Of a DNA stretch of 64,000 bases, positions 8,828-18,901 are shown piece after piece. The DNA comes from Thiobacillus sp. Its GTDB lineage: Bacteria > Pseudomonadota > Gammaproteobacteria > Burkholderiales > Thiobacillaceae. Within the stretch, counting starts at the first letter, position 1; each line of letters starts with the position of its first letter. Made by a program: the position numbers and the translations under genes. The notes beneath the pieces were generated by a model that did no database searches, was not told the DNA's origin, and worked only from the letters and a program-made list of their open reading frames with translations. The stretch is taken from NCBI GenBank assembly GCA_016124745.1, contig WGNC01000004.1, positions 1 through 64,000 on the forward strand. The letters are read 5' to 3'.

Positions 8828-9334
8828 TCAGTAGCCCTTGTTGAAGCGCGTGCCGCTGCACTTCGGGCAGGGAGGCACGTGACCCGTTTGCTTGAGATGC
8901 ACGGCCTGCCCGCACGCCTGGCAGGTCAGGGTGCCGGCAGAGGTCACCTCACCCGTCCTGTACGTAAGCTTTTCCTTCGTTTTGTCGCTCAGGGAATGCA
9001 GTGCATTGCCGGTCAGTTCCAGCACCGTCGCCAGCGAGGCCAGCGCGCCTGCACCCAGGCGCGACGGATGCAAGCGCTCCTTCGCTTCTTCGCCCAGCTT
9101 CTGCGCATCGGCGATGGTCTGGTCGAGGTCGCGGGCGAGGTATTGCTTCAATTCCTCGCCATGTTCGGCACTGAATTCTCCCAGTGTAGTCATCTGCTCG
9201 CGGGCTTTTTCCAGTGCAACGGCCATCGCGTCCCGGCCACGCTCCTTGCCCGCCAGGTAAAGTTCATTGAATTTGCTGGCCAGTTTGTCGTACTGCTGGC
9301 CCAGCTTGGCTTTTTCCTGTTCACTGAGTTGCAT
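8828..9334 (-). CDS. Zinc-ribbon protein of the DUF1451/YbeL type
   Basis: This 168-residue protein has a charged helical N-terminal part (about 1-110; many Glu, Lys and Ala, coiled-coil-like). A C-terminal zinc ribbon has CQACGQAV and, 19 residues later, CPKCSGTRF: two CxxC pairs that would hold one zinc. The segment before the ribbon (YRTGEVTSAGTLTC) matches the YbeL/DUF1451 family, whose function is unknown. A GGGAGA motif precedes the ATG. It reads toward the EAL gene and its end faces that gene's end. Confidence 0.85.
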   Translation of the reverse strand: MQLSEQEKAKLGQQYDKLASKFNELYLAGKERGRDAMAVALEKAREQMTTLGEFSAEHGEELKQYLARDLDQTIADAQKLGEEAKERLHPSRLGAGALASLATVLELTGNALHSLSDKTKEKLTYRTGEVTSAGTLTCQACGQAVHLKQTGHVPPCPKCSGTRFNKGY

Positions 9335-9562
9335 GATCGATCTCCCGTAAGTTCAACATTGATGGCAACACGGCGACGCCTGACAATCGGAAAGCTGCCC
9401 GGCCAAAAAGTTCTCGCCCCGCCTACCTCACTCCACTCTGTTTCCAGAATAGACCTTAACTCAATTTGTCATCTTGCCCTGCGTCAAGCAGAACATCGTG
9501 ACATCATCGCGTAGCCATGGCTGGTCCGGCATTGGTCACGACGCCGCAAAAGACAGAAGGCG

Positions 9563-9841
9563 TTAGAGGCGAAAGACGGTGACCAGAACCAGCAACCCAA
9601 GCTGCGCCAGGGGCAGTGCCAGCGTGAGCAGAACCAGGCGCAGGATTCGACCGTAGCCGCTACGCCCGGATCTATCGCGTGCCAGCGGAAACAGCAGGAC
9701 AGCGGTAATGGGTATCCCGATCCCCGCAAACAGCAATGCGCCCAGCCCGACGAAGGAGCCGCCGGGTGCCGCGTTGATGATCAATAGGGTGAACCCTGCC
9801 TGGAGCAGGAGAGGCAGGCCGATGCAGGTCAGATATTTCAA
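9563..9841 (-). CDS. Small hypothetical inner-membrane protein
   Basis: The 92-residue frame begins with a TTG and is almost entirely hydrophobic. Three likely membrane segments lie at about 5-25, 31-52 and 66-90, with a short charged loop (ARDRSGRSGYGR) between the second and third. No family is recognised. It lies 36 bases after the acidic hypothetical gene at 9878 and may share its transcript. The lack of an ATG and of a clear ribosome-binding site keeps confidence moderate, but the membrane-like composition is unlikely to arise by chance. Confidence 0.55.
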   Translation of the reverse strand: MKYLTCIGLPLLLQAGFTLLIINAAPGGSFVGLGALLFAGIGIPITAVLLFPLARDRSGRSGYGRILRLVLLTLALPLAQLGLLVLVTVFRL

Positions 9842-9877
9842 TTGCGAAACCGGGCAGCTGTAGCGCGCCGTCCCCGA

Positions 9878-10186
9878 TCAGGCCTCGTAACCTTCGCGAT
9901 GCGTCGCATTGATGGTGCGCAACAGCTCGCGGAACGGAATGCTGCGCTCGTGCTTCTTGAACAGCGGCATGAACGGCAGGTCGTCGCCCTTCCCCACGCC
10001 CTGGTATTTTCCCGATGCCATCGATTCGTGCAGTTCGCGCAGCATCCTGTCGAGATCATCCAGATACGGCGTATAGGTCGACGCTTCGTCGTCGTCATGC
10101 TCCAGACAGGCACGCAGTTCGTCGACTTCGTAGACGGCCTCGTGGACCAGGTCGATGAGCTCGTTGAGGTTGGCGGCTTTTTTCAT
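9878..10186 (-). CDS. Conserved acidic hypothetical protein
   Basis: This 102-residue soluble protein is rich in Glu and Asp, has an ATG start and no membrane segment. The N-terminus looks helical (LNELIDLVHEAVYEVDEL), followed by an acidic stretch (EHDDDEAS) and a conserved-looking C-terminus (KHERSIPFRELLRTINATH). I do not recognise a domain with known function. It is 90 bases downstream of cusA on the same strand and could be at the end of that transcript. Confidence 0.7.
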   Translation of the reverse strand: MKKAANLNELIDLVHEAVYEVDELRACLEHDDDEASTYTPYLDDLDRMLRELHESMASGKYQGVGKGDDLPFMPLFKKHERSIPFRELLRTINATHREGYEA

Positions 10187-10275
10187 GTCGTCAGTCCGTC
10201 AAAACAAAACGCAAGCATACCGCCAAGCCTCCCCTGCGGGGAACCACGGCCAGGCGGCGCATTTTGCAGGCAGAT

Positions 10276-13200
10276 TCAAACTGCTTCAGTCCGAACGTGC
10301 ACCGGAGCGGTCTCAACTTGCTGGCGGCGGCGCATCAGCCGGTAGGCCGCCGGGACGACGAACAGCGACAGCAGCGGCGCACTCAGCATGCCGCCCACCA
10401 TGGGGGCCGCGATACGGCTCATCACCTCGCTGCCGGTACCGGTGCCGAGCAGAATGGGCAACAGGCCGGCGACGATCACCGCCACCGTCATGGCCTTGGG
10501 ACGCACGCGCTGTACCGCGCCTTCGCGGATGGCGTCGAGCAGATCGGCCTCGCTGGTCTTGCCGGCTGCGCGTTTCGCCTCCCAGGCGTTCTTCAGATAC
10601 AGCAGCATGATGACGCCGAACTCGGCCGACACCCCTGCCAGCGCGATGAAGCCAACACCGGTGGCAACCGACAACTGGTAGCCCATGAGGTACAGGAACC
10701 ACACGCCGCCGGTGAGGGCGAATGGCAGCGTGGCCATGATGAGCACGGCTTCGTCGAAGCGGTTGAAGGTGAGATAGAGCAGCACCAGGATGATGAGCAG
10801 CGTGGCGGGCACGACGAGCTTCAACCGCGCGTTGGCGCGCTCCATGAACTCGAACTGGCCAGAGTAGGCCAGGCTCATGCCGGGTTCGAGCTTGACATTG
10901 GCGGCCACGGCAGCCTGCAGGTCGGCCACGGTGGACGCGAGGTCGCGCCCGCGCACGTCGACATAGACCCAGCCAGATGGCCGCGCGTTCTCGCTCTTCA
11001 GCATCGGCGGGCCGTCGCTGATCCTGACCTTGGCCACCGTGCCCAGCGTGATCTGGCTGCCGTTGGGCGTGAGGATGGGCAGTGCGGCGAGCTTGTCGGG
11101 CGTGTCGCGCCATTCGCGCGGATAGCGCACGTTGATCGGATAGCGCGCCAGGCCTTCGATCGTCTCGCCGATGTTCTCGCCACCGATGAGGTTGGCCACG
11201 ACCGACTGCACGTCGCCGATGTTCATGCCGTAGCGTGCCGCCTCCGCGCGATCGATGTCGATGTCGATGTAGCGGCCGCCGGTGAGGCGTTCGGCCAGCG
11301 CCGACGACACGCCGGGAACGGCCTTGGCGATACGCTCGACGTCCAGCGCGATGCGATCGATATCGGCCAGGTTGCTGCCGGTCACCTTGACGCCGACCGG
11401 GCTCTTGATGCCGGTGGCAAGCATGTCGATGCGGTTGCGGATCGGCGGGATCCAGATGTTGGCGAGCCCCGGCACCTTCACCGCCCGGTCCAGCTCATCG
11501 ACCAGCTTCTCGGGGGTCATGCCCGGGCGCCATTGGTCGCGCGGCTTGAACTGGATGATGGTCTCGAACATTTCGAGCGGCGCCGGATCGGTGGCGGTTT
11601 CGGCACGCCCGGCCTTGCCGTTGACACGCGCCACCTCGGGCACGCTCCTGATCATGCGATTGGTCTGCTGCAGCAGTTCGGCGGCCTTCTGCGCCGACAG
11701 GCCCGGTAGGGCCGACGGCATGTAGAGCAGGTCGCCCTCGTCGAGCGGCGGCAGGAACTCGCCGCCGAGGCGGCTGGCCGGCCACAACGCGGTCAGGAAG
11801 ATGAGCGCCGCCGCGACAAGCGTGATCCAGGGGTGTTTCAGCACGGCTTCCAGCAGCGGATGGTAGGCACGAATCAGCCAGCGGTTGAGCGGGTTCTTCG
11901 TCTCGTCGGGAATCCTGCCGCGGATCCAGTAGCCCATCAGCACCGGAATCAGCGTGACCGACAGACCGGCGGCGGCGGCCATGGCGTAGGTCTTGGTAAA
12001 CGCAAGCGGTCCGAACAGCCGGCCTTCCTGCGCTTCCAGCGTGAAAACCGGAATGAAGGACAGCGTGATGATCAGCAGCGAGTAGAACAGCGCCGGGCCG
12101 ACTTCGCACGCCGCCTCGGTCACCACCTTCCAGTGCGCCTCGCCCGCCAGCGTTTCGCCGGGATGGGCGTGGTTCCAGGCCTCGATCTTCTTGTGGGCGT
12201 TCTCGATCATCACGACCGCCGCGTCGACCATCGCGCCGATGGCGATGGCGATGCCGCCGAGCGACATGATGTTGGCGTTGACCCCCTGCTGGCGCATGAT
12301 GATGAACGCGATCAGCACCCCCAGCGGCAGCGAGACGATGGCCACCAGCGAGGAGCGCAGGTGCCACAGGAACAGCGCACAGACCAGCGCCACCACGATG
12401 AATTCCTCGATCAGCTTGCTGGTCAGATTGTCGATCGCGCGGTCGATCAGCTGGCTGCGGTCGTAGGTCGGCACGATTTCGACACCGTCCGGCAGGCTGG
12501 CCTTGAGCGATTCGAGCTTGTCGCGGACCGCCGCGATGGTCGTGCGCGCGTTCTTGCCCGAGCGCAGCACCACGATGCCGCCGACGGCTTCGCCCTCGCC
12601 GTCGAGTTCGGCAATGCCGCGCCGCATCTCGGGTCCGAGCTGGATGTGCGCCACGTCACCTAGCTTGACCGGTGTGGTCCCGGCCAGCCGCAGCGGGATG
12701 TCGCGGAAGTCGGCGATATTCCTGAGATAGCCGCTCGAGCGCACCATGAATTCGGTTTCGGCCAGTTCCAGCACCGCGCCGCCGGTTTCCTGGTTGGCCG
12801 CGCGGATCGCCGCGATGACCTGCTCGTGGGTGATGCCGAAGCCGGCGAGCTTCACCGGATCGAGCACCACCTGATACTGCCTGACCATGCCGCCGACGGT
12901 GGCGACTTCGGCCACGTTGGGCAGGGTTTTAAGCTCGTACTTGAGGAACCAGTCCTGCAGCGTGCGCAACTGTGCGAGGTCGTGCTTGCCGCTGCGGTCG
13001 ACCAGTGCGTACTGGTAGATCCAGCCCACGCCGGTGGCGTCCGGACCGAGCGCCGGCTTGGCGCTCGGCGGCAGCCGGCTCTGTATCTGGCTCAGATACT
13101 CGAGTACCCGCGAGCGCGCCCAGTAGAGATCGGTCCCATCCTCGAACAGTACATAGACGAAGCTGTCGCCGAAGAAGGAAAAGCCGCGCACCGTCTTCGC

Positions 13201-13434
13201 CCCGGGCACCGACAGCATGGTGGTGGACAGGGGGTAGGTGACCTGGTTCTCGACGATCTGAGGCGCCTGGCCCGGATAAGGCGTGCGGATGATGACCTGC
13301 ACGTCGGACAGATCGGGCAGCGCGTCGATCGGCATGGTCTTCACGGCCCACACCCCCCAGGCCACGACAAACAGCGTCGCCAGCAGGACCAGGAAGCGGT
13401 TGCCGACCGACCAGCGGATCACGCGCGCGATCAT
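10276..13434 (-). CDS. cusA: Heavy-metal RND efflux pump, CusA type
   Basis: The 1,052-residue protein is the proton-driven inner-membrane pump of a tripartite metal exporter. The first helix is followed by [20 protein letters not shown], characteristic of CusA/CzcA. Other family marks are [20 protein letters not shown] and repeated helix-rich blocks at about 335-540 and 870-1045, with the usual two periplasmic domains between. Sequence features fit the monovalent-cation (Cu/Ag) branch better than the CzcA branch; this is a judgement by eye. Its ATG overlaps the cusB stop (ATGA at 13431-13434). Confidence 0.93.
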   Translation of the reverse strand: MIARVIRWSVGNRFLVLLATLFVVAWGVWAVKTMPIDALPDLSDVQVIIRTPYPGQAPQIVENQVTYPLSTTMLSVPGAKTVRGFSFFGDSFVYVLFEDGTDLYWARSRVLEYLSQIQSRLPPSAKPALGPDATGVGWIYQYALVDRSGKHDLAQLRTLQDWFLKYELKTLPNVAEVATVGGMVRQYQVVLDPVKLAGFGITHEQVIAAIRAANQETGGAVLELAETEFMVRSSGYLRNIADFRDIPLRLAGTTPVKLGDVAHIQLGPEMRRGIAELDGEGEAVGGIVVLRSGKNARTTIAAVRDKLESLKASLPDGVEIVPTYDRSQLIDRAIDNLTSKLIEEFIVVALVCALFLWHLRSSLVAIVSLPLGVLIAFIIMRQQGVNANIMSLGGIAIAIGAMVDAAVVMIENAHKKIEAWNHAHPGETLAGEAHWKVVTEAACEVGPALFYSLLIITLSFIPVFTLEAQEGRLFGPLAFTKTYAMAAAAGLSVTLIPVLMGYWIRGRIPDETKNPLNRWLIRAYHPLLEAVLKHPWITLVAAALIFLTALWPASRLGGEFLPPLDEGDLLYMPSALPGLSAQKAAELLQQTNRMIRSVPEVARVNGKAGRAETATDPAPLEMFETIIQFKPRDQWRPGMTPEKLVDELDRAVKVPGLANIWIPPIRNRIDMLATGIKSPVGVKVTGSNLADIDRIALDVERIAKAVPGVSSALAERLTGGRYIDIDIDRAEAARYGMNIGDVQSVVANLIGGENIGETIEGLARYPINVRYPREWRDTPDKLAALPILTPNGSQITLGTVAKVRISDGPPMLKSENARPSGWVYVDVRGRDLASTVADLQAAVAANVKLEPGMSLAYSGQFEFMERANARLKLVVPATLLIILVLLYLTFNRFDEAVLIMATLPFALTGGVWFLYLMGYQLSVATGVGFIALAGVSAEFGVIMLLYLKNAWEAKRAAGKTSEADLLDAIREGAVQRVRPKAMTVAVIVAGLLPILLGTGTGSEVMSRIAAPMVGGMLSAPLLSLFVVPAAYRLMRRRQQVETAPVHVRTEAV

Positions 13435-14921
13435 TTCGCACCGCCGGTCTTGTCGAGCTTCTCGACCAGCAGCCCGTCGTCGGCTTCGCGCACGCCGACG
13501 CGCACCCGGTCCCCCACTTTCAGACCCTGCACGAGCTTGGGACTGGCCAGCGGAAACTCCATGGTCATGCCCGGCATCGACAGCGTCTTGAAGGGACCGT
13601 GGGCGAGCATCACATAGCCGGCTGACATGTCCTCGATCACCGCATCGGCCTCGTGCAGCGCAGGCGGCGCGGCCATCCCGCTGTCCGCGCCGCCTGCGGC
13701 ACGCGCGACGATGCCCTGCAGGCTGGCTTCCGAATCGATCAGGAACTGGCCGCTGGCGACGACGGACTGGCCTTCGTCGAGGCCAGACAGGATCACGCTG
13801 TCGCTGCCGGCCTCGGCGCCGAGCGTGACCTCGACCGGGCGATAGCGTCCTTCAGCCTCCGCGACGATGACGAGTGCGCGGCGCCCGGTACGGATGACCG
13901 CCTCGGTCGGCACCAGCAGGACCGGCTCGCCGCCGCCGCCCTTGAGACTGACCTGGGCCGTCAGTCCCGGACGCAGGCGACCGTCCTTGTTGGGCAGTTC
14001 GATGCGCACCCTGAGCGCGCGGGCGCCGTCGTCCAGCGTCGGCAACAGGGCGGTGACGCGACCCGCTACCGGCTTGCCCGGAAACGCGGCGAAGACGGCC
14101 TCGGCCGTCTGCCCCGCCCGTACCGCGCCGGCCTGCGCTTCCGGCACCGCCACATCGAGCCAGACCGTGCCGATGCCGTTGATGCGTGCCAGCGTCTGGC
14201 CGGCCATCAGCGTCATGCCCGGACGCACCTCGAGTGTCTGGATGACACCGCCGCGCGGGGCGGTCATCGAAATGCGATTCTGAATCTTGCCACTGGCGGA
14301 CACCTCGCGAATCAGGCCGTCCGGCATGCCGCCCAGGCGCATCCGCTCGCGCGCCGCGTCTTCGAGCACTGTGTCGCCCACGGCCTTGAGTGCCAGATAC
14401 TCCTGCTGCAGCGCCGCCCATTCCGGCACCAGCAGTTCGGCGATGAAGGCGCCCGCAGCCACCACGTCGCTGGGTGCCAGCCTGGCCACCCGCTCGACGT
14501 ATCCGCCGCTGCGCGCCTGCACGATGGCCAGCTCGCGCTCGTTGAAATCGACGATGCCGGTCGCCCGCACGTCGGTGTCGATCACCCCGCGTTTGACGGC
14601 TGCGAGGCGGACGCCCAGGTTCTGCGCCACGCCCGGATCGATCTTCACGGTCGAGGCATCGCCCCCTTCGTCGGCATACTTGGGCACCAGGTCCATGTCC
14701 ATGAAGGGCGATTTGCCCGGCTTGTCGAACTTTTGCTGCGGCACCATCGGGTCGTACCAGTACAGAATGGTGCGGCCATCATGCGCGCCCTCTGTCGAGG
14801 CTTCCATCATCGCCGGCGCCTGGTTGCCGGCCCACCACAGGCCGGCCGCCACGCCGGCGGCGAGCAGCAGGATGACTGCGATCAGGCTCAGCAGGGTTTT
14901 CTTCAGGGTTCTCGTATTCAT
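13431..14921 (-). CDS. cusB: Efflux adaptor CusB with N-terminal metal-binding motif and C-terminal CusF-like domain
   Basis: This 496-residue periplasmic adaptor has an N-terminal anchor (about 8-30). A heavy-metal-binding segment follows (about 52-80: [20 protein letters not shown], then MDMDLVPKY), typical of CusB. Lipoyl and helical-hairpin segments span about 100-260 and barrel domains continue to about 395. The last 75 residues form a CusF-like domain ([20 protein letters not shown]), the small copper/silver chaperone that is a separate protein in Escherichia coli. The fusion places the chaperone on the adaptor. It overlaps both cusC and cusA by ATGA, so the three subunits are translationally coupled. 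Confidence 0.93.
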   Translation of the reverse strand: MNTRTLKKTLLSLIAVILLLAAGVAAGLWWAGNQAPAMMEASTEGAHDGRTILYWYDPMVPQQKFDKPGKSPFMDMDLVPKYADEGGDASTVKIDPGVAQNLGVRLAAVKRGVIDTDVRATGIVDFNERELAIVQARSGGYVERVARLAPSDVVAAGAFIAELLVPEWAALQQEYLALKAVGDTVLEDAARERMRLGGMPDGLIREVSASGKIQNRISMTAPRGGVIQTLEVRPGMTLMAGQTLARINGIGTVWLDVAVPEAQAGAVRAGQTAEAVFAAFPGKPVAGRVTALLPTLDDGARALRVRIELPNKDGRLRPGLTAQVSLKGGGGEPVLLVPTEAVIRTGRRALVIVAEAEGRYRPVEVTLGAEAGSDSVILSGLDEGQSVVASGQFLIDSEASLQGIVARAAGGADSGMAAPPALHEADAVIEDMSAGYVMLAHGPFKTLSMPGMTMEFPLASPKLVQGLKVGDRVRVGVREADDGLLVEKLDKTGGAK

Positions 14922-16213
14922 TGTGATTCTCCCGAAACGGTGGGGTCGCTGTAGGCCAAATGCAGTTGCGCCGCCATCTGCTGGCGTGCGCCTTCGAGCG
15001 CGATGGCTTCGAGGTCGGCATCGATGTACTCACGACGCGCCATCACCAAGTCGACCAGTTCGCCCTTGCCGCCGCGCCAGGCCGCCATGGCCAGATCCAC
15101 CTTTTTGTTCGCCAGCGGCAGCAGCACGTCGCGCTGACGCCTGACGGCATTGTCGAGGCGCTGGTACTCGGCCAGATCCTTTTCCAGCATCGCCGCGTGC
15201 TCGCGCATCACGGCCTCGCGCTCCGCGTCGAGGCCCGCACGCTCGGCCAGCTTGGCGGAAATTTTCGGATCCTGGCGAGTCGCGGAAAAAACCGGCAGAT
15301 CGAAGCTGACCTCCAGCATGGCCATGTCGCCATACTGCGAGCCGCGCTTCAGGTAGGCCATTTCCAGCGCCCAGTCCGGCTTCTTCTCGGCCTGTGCTTC
15401 GGCCACCTCGGCATTCAGCACCCGCTCCTTCGGATCGAATATCGACAGTTCCGGATGCCCGTGCAGTTCATGGGCCAGCGCGTCGCGGTTGATTGGCCAC
15501 TCGGGGGCCGTACCTTGCAGCGGCGCCTCCGCGCTCGGCCCGATCCAGCGCTTGAGGGCAGCGATGGCCTGCTGGCGACGGGCAGCGAGATCGTCCCGGC
15601 GCGCTTCAATCAGCGCGGTTTCCTGGCGCGAGGCAACCGCCTCAAGGGCCTTGCCCTTGCCGGCTGCGATACGGGCCCGCACGGCGGCGTCGAACACGCG
15701 GTTCTCGCTGTCCAGCGCGTCGATGCGGGCAAGCTGGCGCTCGACGGTATGGCGCGCGATCCAGGCGACCGCCGTTTCGCGCAGCACGGTGAGGCGGGTG
15801 ATCCGGGTTTGTGCTTGCGTCAGGTCGACCCGACCGCGTGCGGCCGCCACGCGCGCATCGCGCTTGGCTTCGTTGGGAAACGCCTGCATCACGCCGATCT
15901 TTGTCATGGTCATCGGTTCACTGGACAGGCTATAGGCGTTCGGGCCTTCGATCGGCACGTTGTCGAGCCCCAGCGTCATCTTGGGGTCGGGCAGCGCGCC
16001 CGCCGGAATCGCCGCCTCGCGGGCAGCATCGACCTGGGCGGCCTCGGCGCGCAGCGCGGGCGTCTCGCGGACAGCCAGCGTCAATGCATTATCGAAGGAC
16101 AGCGTTTCAGCGCAGGCGGTAGCGGCAGGATTCAGCAATACAAGTGCAAGCATCGCCGTCGCACAGGCATAACGAGGCCGGCACGTTGATGCGGATGGTT
16201 TGGGAATCACCAT
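14918..16213 (-). CDS. cusC: Outer-membrane channel of the Cus efflux system (TolC superfamily)
   Basis: The 431-residue protein has a signal peptide (about 1-36, ending near AATACAETL). Two long alpha-helical repeats rich in Ala, Glu and Arg follow (LTLAVRETPALRAEAAQ, and ARIAAGKGKALEAVASRQ), as in outer-membrane efflux proteins. It is the first gene of cusCBA and forms the duct through which the pump expels metal. The symbol follows the operon position; CzcC-type naming would be equally possible. Confidence 0.88.
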   Translation of the reverse strand: MVIPKPSASTCRPRYACATAMLALVLLNPAATACAETLSFDNALTLAVRETPALRAEAAQVDAAREAAIPAGALPDPKMTLGLDNVPIEGPNAYSLSSEPMTMTKIGVMQAFPNEAKRDARVAAARGRVDLTQAQTRITRLTVLRETAVAWIARHTVERQLARIDALDSENRVFDAAVRARIAAGKGKALEAVASRQETALIEARRDDLAARRQQAIAALKRWIGPSAEAPLQGTAPEWPINRDALAHELHGHPELSIFDPKERVLNAEVAEAQAEKKPDWALEMAYLKRGSQYGDMAMLEVSFDLPVFSATRQDPKISAKLAERAGLDAEREAVMREHAAMLEKDLAEYQRLDNAVRRQRDVLLPLANKKVDLAMAAWRGGKGELVDLVMARREYIDADLEAIALEGARQQMAAQLHLAYSDPTVSGESQ

Positions 16214-16318
16214 GTTCCAACTCCTTGCGAGTGGGCGACCACCGTTAGGACTCGATGGCGCGGAATATCCGCCACTACGCCCGATCAGCGGACGTAGCGC
16301 GGAACTCGGTACAGGGAA

Positions 16319-16663
16319 TCAGAGCGGGGCCGGCGGCCGCCAGGTGGAGGTTGGGTCGAAGGAGAAGAAGACGCCCGTGACATGCGGGTAGCGAACGGAT
16401 GAAGTCGCTTCCTGTGCCAGAACGTCGAACGATGGAACCGGTAGCAACTGACCCAGGAACTGACAGAACGGGCACGATTTGCCGGCCTTTTTGGTGCCAT
16501 CCGCTTCGGGGCAGCAGTCGTGGCCAGCCGCGCCGCCTCCGTCAGCCGACATGGCCTTCCGTTCCATCGGGCAATGTGCCTCGGGAAGCACGACGTGTGC
16601 ATAAGCCTGTAGCGGGACCACGATGGACAACAAGTAAAAGAGGAATACCCGGAATCGACGCAT
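16319..16663 (-). CDS. Small secreted Cys/His-rich protein upstream of cusCBA
   Basis: This 114-residue protein has a signal peptide (about 1-22, LFYLLSIVVPLQAYAH). The mature region has candidate metal ligands in CPMERKAMSADG, GHDCCPEADG and CPFCQFLGQLLP, and ends in a Pro-rich WRPPAPL tail. It resembles DUF2946-type small periplasmic proteins found next to metal-efflux genes. It lies 105 bases upstream of cusC on the same strand and may deliver or sense copper. The metal role is inference from residues and context. Confidence 0.7.
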   Translation of the reverse strand: MRRFRVFLFYLLSIVVPLQAYAHVVLPEAHCPMERKAMSADGGGAAGHDCCPEADGTKKAGKSCPFCQFLGQLLPVPSFDVLAQEATSSVRYPHVTGVFFSFDPTSTWRPPAPL

Positions 16664-16869
16664 GGCTGGACTCTAGCCCTTGCCACCGCGTGGCGCAAGC
16701 CGTACTTTAAGCCCGCCGGCATTTCCGGGGAATGTGAACAGGATCCGCCGGGATGGGCATACCTTCGCTTCATGACGGCCCCCTGAGGCATGCAAAGAGG
16801 TGCCGCACGCTGGCAGGACATTGCGACTATTCAGTAATGTCACGCATGTCCGTTTAAGCATTATCTGAT

Positions 16870-17838
16870 ATGACGACCATGCCTGACCTGACTCCCGAAA
16901 TAGACTGTCTCATTACCGAGCTCGATGCGGCGGTTGAGGACGTGATGGACTGGACGCGCCGAATCCTGCGATTTGTGGTGTTGCACACTACTCCCAGGGA
17001 GGACGTGCTCTCCCCCACGGCGCATACCCTCTGCAAGTTCGCGGCCTGGTATGCGGAGAACAGGACGCACTTCGAAGCCATTGATGCACTGGGTGCAGAG
17101 CACGTCGAACGGGCCCATCAGGCCATGCATGATGCTATCCGGGGCATCTGCAACGACGTTCTGGCCGGCTCGCCCGGCAAGCATTCCGATCTGCTTGCTT
17201 TTGAGCAATCACAGGCGGAACTGCTCGGTCTGCTTGCACGTTTCAAGACCTCGATTCTGTCGAATGCTGCCCGGCACGATCCGTTGACTGGATTGCCCCT
17301 GCGATACGGAATCGAAGGCGACTTCGCCCTGCAGCAGAAGGACGCCCGGCGCAACGGTAACCTGCTGTATGTCGCGCTGATCGATGTCGACCACTTCAAG
17401 CGCATCAACGACAGTTATGGCCATCCCGTCGGTGACCGGGTGCTGCGCCACCTCGCCGAGACGCTGAATCACAATCTGCGCAGCAATGAACCGATCTACC
17501 GTTTTGGCGGCGAAGAGTTTCTCTGGCTGCTGCAGTGCAAATCGGCCGAAGAAGCCGAACAGTCAGCACGTCGCCTGTTGTCCACCATCCGCACAACGCC
17601 CGTGCCCATTTCCAGGGACCAGAGCGTGACCCTGACCGTCACCCTTGGCATGGCCCAGGTTGGCGACCATGAAGAACTGGCGAGCGCGCTCGAACGCGCT
17701 GACGTCGCGCTGTACAAGGGGAAAGAATCCGGGCGCGATTGCTACATCATGGATACGCCGGGTCAAGGCAATTCCTTCCATGCGATGGATGGCGACATGG
17801 AGCACGTGGCAACTTCGACTCTGAAGCAGAATCCATAG
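16870..17838 (+). CDS. Diguanylate cyclase with N-terminal CZB-like zinc-sensing domain (DgcZ-like)
   Basis: The 322-residue cytoplasmic protein makes c-di-GMP from GTP. Residues 1-125 are helical and resemble the chemoreceptor zinc-binding domain of DgcZ/YdeH. The candidate zinc ligands are a His in FVVLHTT, a Cys in HTLCKFAAWY, and two His in EHVERAHQAMH. The GGDEF domain (about 140-300) has DPLTGLPLR, LIDVDHFKRINDSYGH and an intact active-site FGGEEF. The upstream inhibitory site reads RSNE instead of RxxD, so product inhibition may be weak. In DgcZ, zinc inhibits the enzyme. Its position between the Cus operon and qmo/hdr suggests a link between metal status and surface growth, but this is inference. 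Confidence 0.85.
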   Translation: MTTMPDLTPEIDCLITELDAAVEDVMDWTRRILRFVVLHTTPREDVLSPTAHTLCKFAAWYAENRTHFEAIDALGAEHVERAHQAMHDAIRGICNDVLAGSPGKHSDLLAFEQSQAELLGLLARFKTSILSNAARHDPLTGLPLRYGIEGDFALQQKDARRNGNLLYVALIDVDHFKRINDSYGHPVGDRVLRHLAETLNHNLRSNEPIYRFGGEEFLWLLQCKSAEEAEQSARRLLSTIRTTPVPISRDQSVTLTVTLGMAQVGDHEELASALERADVALYKGKESGRDCYIMDTPGQGNSFHAMDGDMEHVATSTLKQNP

Positions 17839-17906
17839 ACAGGCACAGGGCGGATCTTCCGGTACCGAGCGGCCGAACCCACTCAACCCCAGTCCGCCAC
17901 CGACGC

Positions 17907-17932
17907 AAAAAAACAGGGGCACCTGGCCCCTG
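17907..17932 (-). terminator. Intrinsic terminator after hdrB
   Basis: On the minus strand, CAGGGGC, a 5-base loop (CAGGT) and GCCCCTG are followed by seven T. The 7-bp GC-rich stem is perfect. It lies about 25 bases past the hdrB stop and ends the qmoAB-hdrCB transcript. Confidence 0.85.
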
Positions 17933-17955
17933 TCTGATGTGCAACCCGAAACGTC

Positions 17956-18891
17956 TCAGCGCTTGGCCGGCCCTTCGGCACGGCTCAGGACAGGCTTGGC
18001 GGCGATTTCTTCCAGCCTGCGCGCCTTGATGACCTGGCCGTTGAGCGCGGCATCCTTGGCGCTGCCGCCGTAGGCCACGACCATGAGCTGACTGTAGTAC
18101 ATCACCGGAATGTCGAATTTGGTGCCGTAGCGCTTGTTGATCTGGCCCTGATACACCTCGACGTTGGCCTGGCACAGCGGACACGGCGTCACGATCATTT
18201 CGGCGCCGTGGTCATAGGCGGACTCGACGATATCCTTGATCTGCGCCTGGGCCTTTTCGGGCTCGGAGAACGCCAGTGCACCGCCGCAACAGGTGACCTT
18301 CTGTTCGTACTCGGGGATGGACTGGGCACCGACCATTTCGACCATCTTGTCGAGGTACTGGGGATTCTCGAACGATTCGCCGTCCACCCCGAACGGGCGG
18401 TTGGTCTGGCAGCCGACATAGCCCGCGATCTTGACGCCTTCGAGCGGGCGCACGACATGCTTTTTCATTTCGTCGAAGCCGATGTCCTCGATCAGCACTT
18501 CGACCATGTGACGGATATTGGGCATTTCGTTGATCGTGAGGCCGGCCTCCTTCAAAGCCTCGCGGGTGTCGTTCATCAGCGTGTCGGAATGGCTCAGGCG
18601 CTCGCGCGTTTCGCGCGCGCCGAGCCAGCAGGCCGCACAGGTCGCGACGATTTCCTTCCCTGGCAGATTCTTTTCCGACAGCGCGAAGTTGCGTGCATTC
18701 ATCACGTGGCGCGGCAGTTCGCCGGCCTCCGCGTAGCCGATGGAGGCGCCACAACAGTTCCAGTCGGGGATCTCGGTGATCTTGACGTCGAGCGTCTTGC
18801 ACATCGCCTCGACCGAAGTGAGGTAATTGGATGCGGAAGCGCCCTTCTGCGACGAGCAGCCGGGGTAAAACGCGTATTCATGTTTCGCCAT
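17956..18891 (-). CDS. hdrB: HdrB-like subunit with two CCG iron-sulfur domains
   Basis: The 311-residue protein has two cysteine-rich CCG domains. The first is YPGCSSQ, WNCCGASIGY, then CAACWLGARE; the second is GYVGCQTNRP, VTCCGGALAF, then TPCPLCQAN. In heterodisulfide reductase each such domain binds part of an unusual noncubane [4Fe-4S] cluster. It is the last gene of qmoA-qmoB-hdrC-hdrB and starts 10 bases after hdrC behind GGAGAG. With HdrC it probably takes the place of the membrane subunit QmoC, passing electrons between QmoAB and a soluble or quinone partner. The last dozen residues (PVLSRAEGPAKR) come from a dispersed repeat rather than the family. Confidence 0.9.
   Translation of the reverse strand: MAKHEYAFYPGCSSQKGASASNYLTSVEAMCKTLDVKITEIPDWNCCGASIGYAEAGELPRHVMNARNFALSEKNLPGKEIVATCAACWLGARETRERLSHSDTLMNDTREALKEAGLTINEMPNIRHMVEVLIEDIGFDEMKKHVVRPLEGVKIAGYVGCQTNRPFGVDGESFENPQYLDKMVEMVGAQSIPEYEQKVTCCGGALAFSEPEKAQAQIKDIVESAYDHGAEMIVTPCPLCQANVEVYQGQINKRYGTKFDIPVMYYSQLMVVAYGGSAKDAALNGQVIKARRLEEIAAKPVLSRAEGPAKR
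17966..17996. repeat. Dispersed palindromic repeat unit inside the 3' end of hdrB
   Basis: The unit CCTTCGGCACGGCTCAGGAC resembles the CCTTCGACAGGCTCAGGACG repeats near 5430 and 38930. Read in the hdrB frame it gives PVLSRAEG, a peptide typical of these repeats. It extends the reading frame to a new stop at 17956 rather than destroying the gene. Confidence 0.75.
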
Positions 18892-18901
18892 AGTTCTCTC
18901 C

